A stretch of 10,494 bases of DNA, taken from JAEUKQ01 sp044227605 (GTDB lineage Bacteria > Pseudomonadota > Alphaproteobacteria > JAEUKQ01). Shown piece after piece: positions 1-6,202 of this stretch; within the stretch, counting starts at the first letter, position 1; each line of letters begins with the position of its first letter. The DNA lies in NCBI GenBank assembly GCA_044227605.1, contig JBGAWJ010000053.1, positions 1-10,494 of the forward strand. The letters run 5' to 3'. The position numbers and the translations under genes are program-made. A model generated the notes under the pieces. The model was not told the DNA's origin and did not search any database. It was given only the letters and a program-made list of their open reading frames with translations.

Positions 1-93
1 AACTGCAAAATTTTCTTTAAACTGCGGCCCCGATCATCTAAACTATCTTCCTGGTCGCTACGAGCCTGGATACGCAACAAATATGTATGAGGG

Positions 94-1869
94 ATGTATA
101 AAGAAATGATTGGTTTTTCCCCCAAGAGATCTTGGTTCGTGGTGGTTATGCTTTCGGTTTGGCCGTTCTCTATTGCAGGCGCGCAGCCCATCCATAAAAA
201 TACCCCTTCGGCAACTGAGGGCTATTTACCCGGATATTTTGCCATGGGTGCACAAGATTATCAATCGGCCGCCGGTTTTTTTCAGATGTTGCTGAAGCAG
301 CATCCTGGGGATACGGCCGTCCAACGCCAATTATTCCTGGCTCTTTGCCAGATTGGGCAAATTAAGGAAGCAGGTGCGCTGGTTGAATCGCTGCGCAAAG
401 AAAATATTGATTTTCCGCTATTGCATTTGGTGGCGGGTGTTAGTTCCTTGACCCATGATTCGCAAAAGGAGGGGATTTCCACCGCGGAAGCCGAATTTAA
501 AGCTTTGCAAAACCAAAAAGATGATTTTTTTAAAACATTTTCTATCTTCCTGCAGCTTTGGACAGGTGTTATGACCTCTACCCAAACATCGCCATTGGTG
601 ATCGATTTGGCATGGGCGGAACAAAAATTGCAATCCTTAAGAGATCGCCAGGGGTTGGCTGAAATGTACTGGTTGAATTTAGGGATCCTGGCCGAACTGG
701 CGGGTAAAAGCGAGCAGGCCGATTATTTTTACAAAAAATTATGGCAGGCCACTCCAAACCCGTCCTTACGTACACTGGAAATTGTAGGAATCTTTTATGC
801 TCGTTATACCCCCACCGCTACCAATCCGGTTGTGCTGAAATTACAGCAACAGCTGACGGTTTTAGGGCGCGACCCTAAAATATTAAATTTGATCAACATC
901 TTAAATACCCCCGAGTTACTGCCGCCGCAAGCCATCAATTCCGCAGAGCAGGGGATAGCGGAATTATTTTTCAACTTTGCTGGCATGTTAAGTCAGCAAC
1001 AGGAGGGGGAATTAGCTGTGCCGATTTATGAGCTGGCGTTGGAATTACGGCCGGATTTAAGCCAAGCCCGGCTGGCGCTGGCGTCCACTTTACAGCAGAT
1101 GGGGCGTTTTGATGAGGCCTTGGCACAATATCGCCAAATAGGGGAAACATCTTACTTTTCACCCTTAGCGCAATTTCAAGTGGCGATGATTTTTTCGGGG
1201 CAAAATAAACCTGAAGAAGCTTTAACCCAATTGCGGCAATTATCTGCCGTTTATCCGGAATGGATCGCGCCTTACAATTTGATGGCAGATCTTTTGCGTG
1301 GGCAAAAACGTTTTGCGGAAGCGATCCCTTTCTATGATCATGCGCTTAAGCTTACGGAGAAATTAATGCTGCAAAATCCCAACTCAATTGAAATCAAAAA
1401 AGCGTTGGCAGGATTATATTTTAGCCGGGGGATCGCTTATGCAAGCTCGAAGCAATTGGCGTTGGGGGAAGCTGATTTTCAAAAATCCATCGACTTAGTC
1501 CCCAACATCGCCCCGGTGCTCAACTACTTGGCTTATAGCTGGGCCGATCAAGGGATAAAATTAGATCAAGCCCTTCAAATGTTACGCAAGGCGGATCAGC
1601 TGGAGCCGGGTCAGGGATATATTTTAGACAGCATTGGCTGGGCATACTACCGCCTGAAGCAGTATGACCAAGCGGTTGCGTATTTGGAAAGGGCGATTGT
1701 GCTTGAGCCGATGGAGGCAGAAATCAATGACCATTTAGGGGATATTTACTGGGTGATCAACCGCAAACGGGAGGCCTTGTTCCAATGGCAACGGGCGTTG
1801 CGGCTTAATCCAGAACCCGAAACCATCCCCTTAATCCAACAAAAAATCCAGCAAGGGTTGCCGAAATGA
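94..1869 (+). CDS. Exported tetratricopeptide-repeat (TPR) protein
   Basis: 591 residues. The N-terminus has a basic stretch, a hydrophobic core (about residues 14-28) and an AGA-Q junction near residue 30, so it is probably exported to the periplasm by a type I signal peptide. The rest is helical TPR-like repeat sequence, clearest from about residue 310 to the end, with pattern residues such as A-x-Y-x2-A-L and L-x-P. The C-terminal block (LNYLAYSWADQG, then DSIGWAYYRLKQYDQAVAYL, then NDHLGDIYW) is the best conserved part of this TPR family in alphaproteobacteria. The stop overlaps the ispE start (ATGA), so the two are probably co-translated. GAGGG (89-93) abuts the ATG at 94, which is too close, so the ATG at 106 (587 residues) is an alternative start. 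Known for the family: TPRs are protein-binding scaffolds. The exact function is unknown; a cell-envelope role is inference. Confidence 0.9.
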   Translation: MYKEMIGFSPKRSWFVVVMLSVWPFSIAGAQPIHKNTPSATEGYLPGYFAMGAQDYQSAAGFFQMLLKQHPGDTAVQRQLFLALCQIGQIKEAGALVESLRKENIDFPLLHLVAGVSSLTHDSQKEGISTAEAEFKALQNQKDDFFKTFSIFLQLWTGVMTSTQTSPLVIDLAWAEQKLQSLRDRQGLAEMYWLNLGILAELAGKSEQADYFYKKLWQATPNPSLRTLEIVGIFYARYTPTATNPVVLKLQQQLTVLGRDPKILNLINILNTPELLPPQAINSAEQGIAELFFNFAGMLSQQQEGELAVPIYELALELRPDLSQARLALASTLQQMGRFDEALAQYRQIGETSYFSPLAQFQVAMIFSGQNKPEEALTQLRQLSAVYPEWIAPYNLMADLLRGQKRFAEAIPFYDHALKLTEKLMLQNPNSIEIKKALAGLYFSRGIAYASSKQLALGEADFQKSIDLVPNIAPVLNYLAYSWADQGIKLDQALQMLRKADQLEPGQGYILDSIGWAYYRLKQYDQAVAYLERAIVLEPMEAEINDHLGDIYWVINRKREALFQWQRALRLNPEPETIPLIQQKIQQGLPK

Positions 1870-2909
1870 CGGAGATAAAGACGGCTGATGTCAATAAGGA
1901 TCTATCCCAAAAGATGGAAAACGGGCTGAGTGGGCATGCCTTTGCCAAGGTTAACCTTTTTTTGCATGTGACGGGCAAACGCCCCGATGGGTTGCATTTA
2001 TTGGACAGCCTGGTGGTTTTTGCGGGGATTGGCGATAGTTTGCGCTTGCTGCCTGACCCGCAGGTTTCTTTAAAAATCAACGGCCCTTTTGCTGATGTGC
2101 TAAAAACTGAACCCAATAATATTATCTTAAAGGCCTTTCGCTTATTGCAGGATTATTTGTCATCAGGGCGGGTGATGCGCGGCGGCCAAATTACCTTGAC
2201 CAAAAGGTTGCCGGTGTCTTCAGGCATTGGTGGCGGTTCATCAGATGCGGCGACCATGATGAAGTTATGTGCCCAGTTGTGGGAGATGTATTTCCACCCC
2301 CTGGAATGGCGGCAAATGGGATTAAGCCTGGGGGCAGATGTACCGGTTTGCTTGGCAGGACAGCCAAGGCGCATGCAGGGGATAGGCGAATTGCTTTTTA
2401 AAACACCGGCTATCCCGCCCTGTTGGCTGGTGTTGGTTAACCCGTTGGTTGCGGTGCCAACCGCGGCTGTTTTTAAGCAACGCCAGCATCAGGCCTTTTC
2501 ACCTCCCGCTATCCCATTTCCGGAAGCAGGTTGGGCGAATGCCCAGGTTTTTGCCGATTATTTAAAATCATGCCGGAATGATTTAATGGTGCCTGCCTTG
2601 GAATTGCAACCGGTGATTGCCGATGTGTTGCAAGCCTTGCAAAAAACCAGCTCTTTATTAAACAGGATGTCGGGCAGCGGGGCCACTTGCTGGGGGCTTT
2701 TTGCCCATGAGGGCGAGGCGCGCCAGGCAGCCGCGGCGTTATCAACAAAATATCGCGATTGGTGGGTGGCGGCAGCCCCTATTTTAGATGATACAGATAC
2801 GCTTGCCTTAGATGGCAATCAATATGTATCTGGTGAAGCGGTCATCAATCAATTGGGTATTAAGGAAAAGCCGTTTGTCGAGAGAGGGCATGCCCCTATC
2901 CCGGGATAG
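1866..2909 (+). CDS. ispE: 4-diphosphocytidyl-2-C-methyl-D-erythritol kinase (IspE)
   Basis: GHMP-superfamily kinase that phosphorylates the 2-hydroxyl of CDP-methylerythritol with ATP, the fourth step of the cytosolic MEP isoprenoid pathway. Visible motifs: FAKVNLFLHVTGKRPDG (K28, N30), the glycine-rich ATP loop PVSSGIGGGSSDAA (116-129), GADVPV with the catalytic Asp at 158, and the C-terminal GHMP motif MSGSGAT (268-274). F203 matches E. coli Phe185, one of the two aromatic residues that stack on the cytosine; the other (E. coli Tyr25 in DGYH) is Leu43 here. At 347 residues it is longer than the usual 280-300: about 24 extra N-terminal residues and a tail of about 45 after the usual end near WWVAAAP. 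The start at 1866 is supported by AAGGG (1853-1857) eight bases upstream and by the ATGA overlap with the TPR gene. An ATG at 1914 lacks a good ribosome binding site. Confidence 0.95.
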   Translation: MTEIKTADVNKDLSQKMENGLSGHAFAKVNLFLHVTGKRPDGLHLLDSLVVFAGIGDSLRLLPDPQVSLKINGPFADVLKTEPNNIILKAFRLLQDYLSSGRVMRGGQITLTKRLPVSSGIGGGSSDAATMMKLCAQLWEMYFHPLEWRQMGLSLGADVPVCLAGQPRRMQGIGELLFKTPAIPPCWLVLVNPLVAVPTAAVFKQRQHQAFSPPAIPFPEAGWANAQVFADYLKSCRNDLMVPALELQPVIADVLQALQKTSSLLNRMSGSGATCWGLFAHEGEARQAAAALSTKYRDWWVAAAPILDDTDTLALDGNQYVSGEAVINQLGIKEKPFVERGHAPIPG

Positions 2910-2912
2910 GGG
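2886..2912. repeat. Two overlapping perfect palindromes across the ispE stop
   Basis: GGGCATGCCC (2886-2895) is a 10-bp perfect palindrome. It overlaps a second, 20-bp perfect palindrome at 2893-2912 with half-site CCCCTATCCC. The ispE stop TAG (2907-2909) lies in the right half. The longer palindrome could form a strong GC-rich hairpin at the mRNA 3' end, but no T-run follows on either strand, so it is not a standard intrinsic terminator. It may protect the mRNA end or bind a protein; both are inference. Confidence 0.7.
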
Positions 2913-3058
2913 GTACAAATATCCCTTTCGGCTGGCCGTAAATTTTAGAGGAAAAACAATCCCTTAAATGTCTTACATGCTTTTTTGGCAGGGAAGAAGA
3001 AAAGAATGATTATTTCCTCTTGCCGAAATCAGATGCCTACGTTATCTTCACTTTCCGT

Positions 3059-3234
3059 CGGCATTGATACCGACATCTATATCTGCCGCTGATTATTGGG
3101 GCGTGGCCAAGCGGTAAGGCAACGGGTTTTGGTCCCGTCACCCTAGGTTCGAATCCTAGCGCCCCAGCCAATTTACCAATCCATAAAATCAAATAATATC
3201 CTTCAAATATAGTGTCATCATTGGTATCAAGCCG
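3059..3234. repeat. Imperfect inverted repeat flanking tRNA-Gln
   Basis: The left arm is about 3059-3085 and the right arm about 3205-3234, in opposite orientation. Read outside to inside, the left arm is CGGCATTGATACC, GACA, T, CTATAT, C, TG. The reverse complement of the right arm is CGGCTTGATACC, then a six-base insertion AATGAT, then GACA, CTATAT, T, TG. About 24 positions match in order, with two single-base indels, one six-base indel and one mismatch. The tRNA lies wholly between the arms. It could be a stem bringing the precursor ends together, or an inverted pair of a short dispersed repeat. The left arm can also form a local hairpin GTCGG/CCGAC (3057-3061 with 3070-3074). Confidence 0.6.
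3097..3170 (+). tRNA. tRNA-Gln (anticodon UUG)
   Basis: Complete cloverleaf of 74 bases including an encoded CCA end. The acceptor stem TGGGGCG (3097-3103) pairs with CGCCCCA (3160-3166), followed by discriminator G3167 and CCA (3168-3170). The anticodon stem ACGGG/CCCGT (3122-3126 with 3134-3138) closes the loop TTTTGGT, with anticodon TTG at 3129-3131, which reads CAA and, by wobble, CAG. The T arm CTAGG-TTCGAAT-CCTAG is perfect. The weak U-A first pair of the acceptor stem is typical of glutamine tRNAs. No clear promoter or T-run terminator was found close by. Confidence 0.97.
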
Positions 3235-3256
3235 TAAAGGAACGAGCCCTTTATGG
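3232..3256 (+). other. Hairpin downstream of tRNA-Gln
   Basis: CCGTAAAGG (3232-3240) pairs with CCTTTATGG (3248-3256) over nine base pairs, one of them G-U, with a seven-base loop. It lies about 60 bases beyond the tRNA 3' end and overlaps the outer end of the right inverted-repeat arm. The nearest T-run (TTTATTTTTT, about 3272-3281) is 15 or more bases further on, so a role as terminator is weak. The remainder of 3257-3354 shows nothing else recognisable. Confidence 0.4.
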
Positions 3257-3354
3257 GTTGAGAATCCGGGTCATTTATTTTTTGGCTTTCAAAGCTAGAA
3301 AAAGAAGCGCTATGATTGGCCACCAGCGATTTTCCTATTTGCCTATAGGTTATC

Positions 3355-4560
3355 ATGTTAACAGCGTTTAAGCAGAATATTTTGTATCGGTATGGCGGGT
3401 TCCCAAAGCCGATTTATGGGATGGTTGTCGCAGCCTTCCTCAGGAGTTCAGGAAGTGTAACCATGATGTTCATGACGCTTTACCTGACGCAAAAGCTTAA
3501 TTTTCCCTTGACCAACGTTGGTTATTTGCTTTTATGGTTCGGTGTTGGATCCTTGACGGGTGCCTATGGCGGGGCAATCTTTGTCTCCAGGATTGGCCCC
3601 CGCCGGATGATGGACCTGGTGTTACTGGTAGGCAGCTTGCCCTTTTTTATCCTGGTGTTCGTGCGCGATCCCATCTTGATAGGCATGGTTATCTTTTTTA
3701 TGGGTCTGTTCGATGGGGCGTACCGGCCCACTTACAATAGCATTATCATGTATTTATGTTCGCCAACCGAACGGTCCCGCTCTTATTCGCTGTACCTGAT
3801 AGGGATCAATGTGGGTTTTTCAGTTGCTGGTGCGGTGGGCGGATTGCTCGCCAACATCAACTATCATTATATCTTCGTGGTTAATGGCCTTTTGGTGGCA
3901 GCAGCCGGGTTGCTGATGCATCAGGTTATACCTGCAAGCATAAGCCTGGGAAAACAAAATCACAACAAGGCGGTGGGTAAGGGCGGGGCAACCGCTGCAA
4001 ACCCCTATAAGGATTTTGGGTTTATGCTGATCTGCATATCTGTCCTTTTAAGTTTTTTGGTATCCAATCAAATCGGTTCCACCTATTCGGTTTACCTGAC
4101 GGATTTTTATCATATCAGCCCCTCCCTCTACGGGCTGATGTTAACATTGTCTGGCCTGATGATCGTTGTCTTGCAGTTGCCCATGACGCAGCTGATGGAA
4201 CGTTATCCAGGCGGGGCTATAGCCAGCTTGGGTACATTCCTGCTTTGTGCGGGTTTTGCCATATTGCCCTTTTCAACGGCCAGTTGGGTTGCTTTTTTAT
4301 CAGTTATCATATGGACGCTGGGCGAAATCATGTTATATCCACCCGTGTTGGGATTGGTGATGGCGCGGGCGGAAAAAGGCAAGGCCGGTCATTATCTTGG
4401 GATTTATCATTCGTTATTTTCCCTTGTTCACTTCAGCGCCGCCCCGATTGGCACGGCCATTTATGGCATTTGGGGCGGGTCTGTGCTTTGGTATATATCC
4501 GGTGCGGTTGGCCTTGCTGCAACCCTTTTCATGTGGATTGGCACGCGGTTACGGGGATAA
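3355..4560 (+). CDS. Major facilitator superfamily (MFS) transporter
   Basis: 401 residues, a usual MFS length, with about 12 hydrophobic segments in two halves split by a hydrophilic loop (about residues 195-220). An MFS motif A-like stretch between helices 2 and 3, GAYGGAIFVSRIGPRRMM (69-86), and GLFDGAYRPTYNSII (117-131) fit the drug:H+ antiporter (DHA1-like) type of inner-membrane transporter. The second half opens with QIGSTYSVYLTDFY, resembling the first-half LYLTQKL. The start at 3355 has a weak AGG (3347-3349) upstream. The gene stands alone: the tRNA is upstream and about 240 bases separate it from cbtB. Just at its stop there is a short direct repeat CGGGGATA (4552 and 4562). The substrate cannot be told from the sequence; efflux of a small organic molecule is the usual guess for this type. 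Confidence 0.9.
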   Translation: MLTAFKQNILYRYGGFPKPIYGMVVAAFLRSSGSVTMMFMTLYLTQKLNFPLTNVGYLLLWFGVGSLTGAYGGAIFVSRIGPRRMMDLVLLVGSLPFFILVFVRDPILIGMVIFFMGLFDGAYRPTYNSIIMYLCSPTERSRSYSLYLIGINVGFSVAGAVGGLLANINYHYIFVVNGLLVAAAGLLMHQVIPASISLGKQNHNKAVGKGGATAANPYKDFGFMLICISVLLSFLVSNQIGSTYSVYLTDFYHISPSLYGLMLTLSGLMIVVLQLPMTQLMERYPGGAIASLGTFLLCAGFAILPFSTASWVAFLSVIIWTLGEIMLYPPVLGLVMARAEKGKAGHYLGIYHSLFSLVHFSAAPIGTAIYGIWGGSVLWYISGAVGLAATLFMWIGTRLRG

Positions 4561-4682
4561 TCGGGGATATAATGAATTAATTATTTGGGGAATATAGGGC
4601 AAAATTCCCGCAGGGAAGATTGATATGGAAACCTTTTTAACATGTTCCGGGCATAAATTTTTGATACATAGCAAGACAAATC

Positions 4683-4710
4683 TTGACGGCCTTGATGACC
4701 GTGGTAGCAT
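4683..4710 (+). promoter_or_regulatory. Putative sigma70-type promoter of cbtBA
   Basis: TTGACG (4683-4688) and TAGCAT (4705-4710) are separated by 16 bases, giving five of six and three to four of six consensus matches. The start would be near 4717, leaving a leader of about 83 bases before cbtB. A short inverted repeat CAAGA-CAAA-TCTTG (4672-4685) overlaps the -35 and could be an operator. TGACC/GGTCA (4696-4700 with 4717-4721) brackets the -10. All of this is pattern-based only. Confidence 0.4.
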
Positions 4711-4741
4711 GGGGCTGGTCAGTAAAGAACAAAAGTGAGGA

Positions 4742-4785
4742 AACAGGCCGTTGGTGGCTTGTTACCCTGCATCGTCATTTTGACG
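4742..4785 (+). promoter_or_regulatory. Two stem-loops in the cbtB leader
   Basis: Hairpin 1: AACAGGCC (4742-4749) with GGCTTGTT (4756-4763), eight pairs including one G-U, six-base loop. Hairpin 2: CGTCA-TTT-TGACG (4773-4785), five pairs and a three-base loop, ending three bases before the cbtB ribosome binding site GTGAGG (4788-4793). CbtAB genes are often preceded by a cobalamin riboswitch, but no B12-box sequence is visible between 4561 and 4799. The hairpins may modulate translation; this is inference. Confidence 0.4.
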
Positions 4786-4799
4786 TAGTGAGGTTTTTG

Positions 4800-4988
4800 A
4801 TGGATATTTCGAACGTTTCCCAACCCGCCGACAGCCGGGTGCAGCAGGCGGATAGAAGCAAAATTGCGGCCCTGGCAACCCTTTCCTTGGGCGCCTTGTT
4901 CATTTTCATCATCGGGTTTTCCCACATCGATGTGCTGCATAACGCCGCCCATGATACCCGCCATGCGGCTGGCTTCCCCTGTCATTAG
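4800..4988 (+). CDS. cbtB: Cobalt transporter subunit CbtB
   Basis: 62 residues, the normal size of CbtB. It has a soluble N-terminus, one membrane helix (about residues 21-41, KIAALATLSL to IIGF) and a histidine-rich tail ending HDTRHAAGFPCH, with H42, H47, H51, H55, C61 and H62 as likely metal ligands. This layout is the CbtB signature. The start at 4800 is chosen because GTGAGG lies six bases upstream and because the longer open frame from 4683 adds 39 residues unlike CbtB. cbtA follows after two bases. Known for the family: CbtA and CbtB were predicted to import cobalt from co-occurrence with B12 genes and B12 riboswitches; direct biochemical evidence is limited. No cobalamin synthesis gene is in this window. 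Confidence 0.9.
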   Translation: MDISNVSQPADSRVQQADRSKIAALATLSLGALFIFIIGFSHIDVLHNAAHDTRHAAGFPCH

Positions 4989-4990
4989 CC

Positions 4991-5701
4991 ATGCAGAAAA
5001 TCTTACTCACGGCGTTGATTGCCGGATGTTTGGCAGGTTTATTAGTCTTCGCCATCCAAAGTTTCAAATTAACCCCCCTGATTTTGCAAGCCGAAATATA
5101 TGAAGAGGCGGATGCCATAAAGCAAGCAGCCTCGCCTGAAACGGCGATCCAAACCCATCAACATGCGGAAGACGCCTGGGAACCAACGAACGGCTTTGAA
5201 CGCAATGCGTACCGCTTGCTGGCGGATTTGGGGGTTGGCATTGGTTTTGCCTTGATCTTGATCAGCGCCTTTATTTTACGGGGTGAGCCGGTTGATGGCA
5301 AACGCGGGGTTTTATGGGGGCTGGCTGGCTTTGCCATATTCTCCCTTGCTCCCGGTTTTGGTTTGCCGCCAGAGTTGCCTGCAACCTTGGCGGGTGGGTT
5401 AACCGCCCGCCAAATCTGGTGGTTGGCCACCGTTTTGGCCACGGCGTTTGGGTTATATGCTTTGATATTCGGCAAATCACCTATTTTTAAAGCAGCGGGT
5501 GTTGCTGTCCTGGCATTGCCGCATCTTATTGGCGCGCCTAAGCCGCCTTTGGGTGGGGTGGTGCCGACGGAGCTGAATGCCCAATTCGCCGCGGCCTCAC
5601 TTGCCACCATGGCCATATTCTGGGTGGTGTTGGGCGGGTTAAGTGGGTGGCTGTATGCAAAGCAGGGTGCTGGCAATGGCAGGTTGATCGGTAAATTTTA
5701 A
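4991..5701 (+). CDS. cbtA: Cobalt transporter subunit CbtA
   Basis: 236 residues with about six membrane segments (near 4-25, 74-96, 106-130, 140-160, 165-183 and 199-225), forming the inner-membrane core of the predicted CbtAB cobalt uptake system. Family hallmarks are a hydrophilic loop with HQHAEDAWEP followed by GFERNAYRLLADL (about 56-80), GFGLPPELPA (about 122-131) and PHLIGAPKPP (177-186). The histidine and glutamate cluster in the first loop is a plausible metal entry site (inference). The start is two bases after the cbtB stop with no convincing ribosome binding site, so it is probably made by translational coupling to cbtB. The last codons and the stop are part of a perfect AT-rich inverted repeat. 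Confidence 0.9.
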   Translation: MQKILLTALIAGCLAGLLVFAIQSFKLTPLILQAEIYEEADAIKQAASPETAIQTHQHAEDAWEPTNGFERNAYRLLADLGVGIGFALILISAFILRGEPVDGKRGVLWGLAGFAIFSLAPGFGLPPELPATLAGGLTARQIWWLATVLATAFGLYALIFGKSPIFKAAGVAVLALPHLIGAPKPPLGGVVPTELNAQFAAASLATMAIFWVVLGGLSGWLYAKQGAGNGRLIGKF

Positions 5702-5720
5702 TTAACCGACTTAAAATTTA
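5692..5720. terminator. AT-rich inverted repeat over the cbtA stop
   Basis: TAAATTTTAA (5692-5701) and TTAAAATTTA (5711-5720) form a perfect 10-bp inverted repeat with a nine-base loop; the cbtA stop TAA (5699-5701) closes the left arm. It sits between the convergent cbtA and hxlR-like genes, where a two-way transcription stop is expected. The stem is all A-T and lacks a clean U-run, so it is an atypical terminator and could be a protein-binding site instead. Confidence 0.4.
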
Positions 5721-5761
5721 GAATTTGAGCAACAATGTAGTATAAGCGGCCAATAACTTCT

Positions 5762-6100
5762 TTATGCGCCCCTATCTTGACCTAGATATTCTGCTCCCCA
5801 ATTCTTCATTGCGTGTAAAATCGGTTCCAAGGATCGTCCCAAAATTGTCAGGGAATATTCAACCTTGGGTGGCACTTCAGCATATACTTGGCGGTTAATG
5901 ATGCCATCCCGCTCTAATTCCCGCAATTGGTTGGTCAACATGCGTTGGGTGATGCCCGAAATCGTTTTTTTCAATTCACCGAAACGCTGTGTTCCCGCCA
6001 TTAGCCGGAACAGAATCACCGGTTTCCAACGTCCTCCAATCACGGAAAGAGTGGCTTCCACCGTACAGCCGAAAGGTTCATCATCAGATATTAGTTTCAT
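5762..6100 (-). CDS. HxlR (DUF24) family winged-helix regulator
   Basis: 112 residues, standard for HxlR-type repressors. The signature CTVEATLSVIGGRWKPVILF (12-31) leads into a winged helix: RFGELKKTISGITQRMLTNQ for the recognition region, then LRELERDGIINRQVYAEVPPKVEYSLT for the wing. It has a single cysteine, Cys12, at the conserved position used for redox or electrophile sensing in YodB, HypR and QorR. AAGG lies six bases before the ATG. It is divergent from a quinone oxidoreductase-like gene about 100 bases away, the same arrangement as qorR-qorA in Corynebacterium, so it probably represses that gene and itself (inference). It usually acts as a dimer. Confidence 0.92.
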   Translation of the reverse strand: MKLISDDEPFGCTVEATLSVIGGRWKPVILFRLMAGTQRFGELKKTISGITQRMLTNQLRELERDGIINRQVYAEVPPKVEYSLTILGRSLEPILHAMKNWGAEYLGQDRGA

Positions 6101-6113
6101 TGGTTACCTTTTT

Positions 6114-6140
6114 GTATGTAGATAAATAAATAGTGCATAC
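6114..6140. promoter_or_regulatory. Candidate operator between the HxlR gene and the oxidoreductase
   Basis: GTATG (6114-6118) and CATAC (6136-6140) form an inverted repeat whose half-sites are 22 bases apart centre to centre, about two DNA turns, as fits binding of a dimer to one face. It lies in the AT-rich shared region of both divergent genes, next to TTGATA (6141-6146), a possible -35 for the oxidoreductase. No experimental motif was compared. Confidence 0.4.
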
Positions 6141-6202
6141 TTGATAATATAAAACCAAATGATATGTGTAAAGTAACAGAAATCAATCAAGGAGACATAT
6201 TC

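Noticed and set aside
2..109. Possible 3' end of an upstream gene on the plus strand, with its TGA (107-109) overlapping the ATG at 106
   Set aside because: The 35 residues match no family I recognise. Another frame is also open to 88, and the overlap could be chance; the window is too short to decide.
4683..4799. N-terminal extension of CbtB by 39 residues from an upstream ATG
   Set aside because: It has no CbtB similarity and overlaps the promoter-like and hairpin region. The ATG at 4800 has an excellent ribosome binding site and gives the standard length.
4561..4799. Cobalamin riboswitch upstream of cbtB
   Set aside because: I looked for the B12 box and the surrounding conserved segments and found none; GGGAAG at 4613 alone is not enough.
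5158..5676. 172-codon open frame on the minus strand opposite cbtA
   Set aside because: It lies wholly opposite a well-supported membrane protein and has a proline- and alanine-rich shadow composition with no start context.
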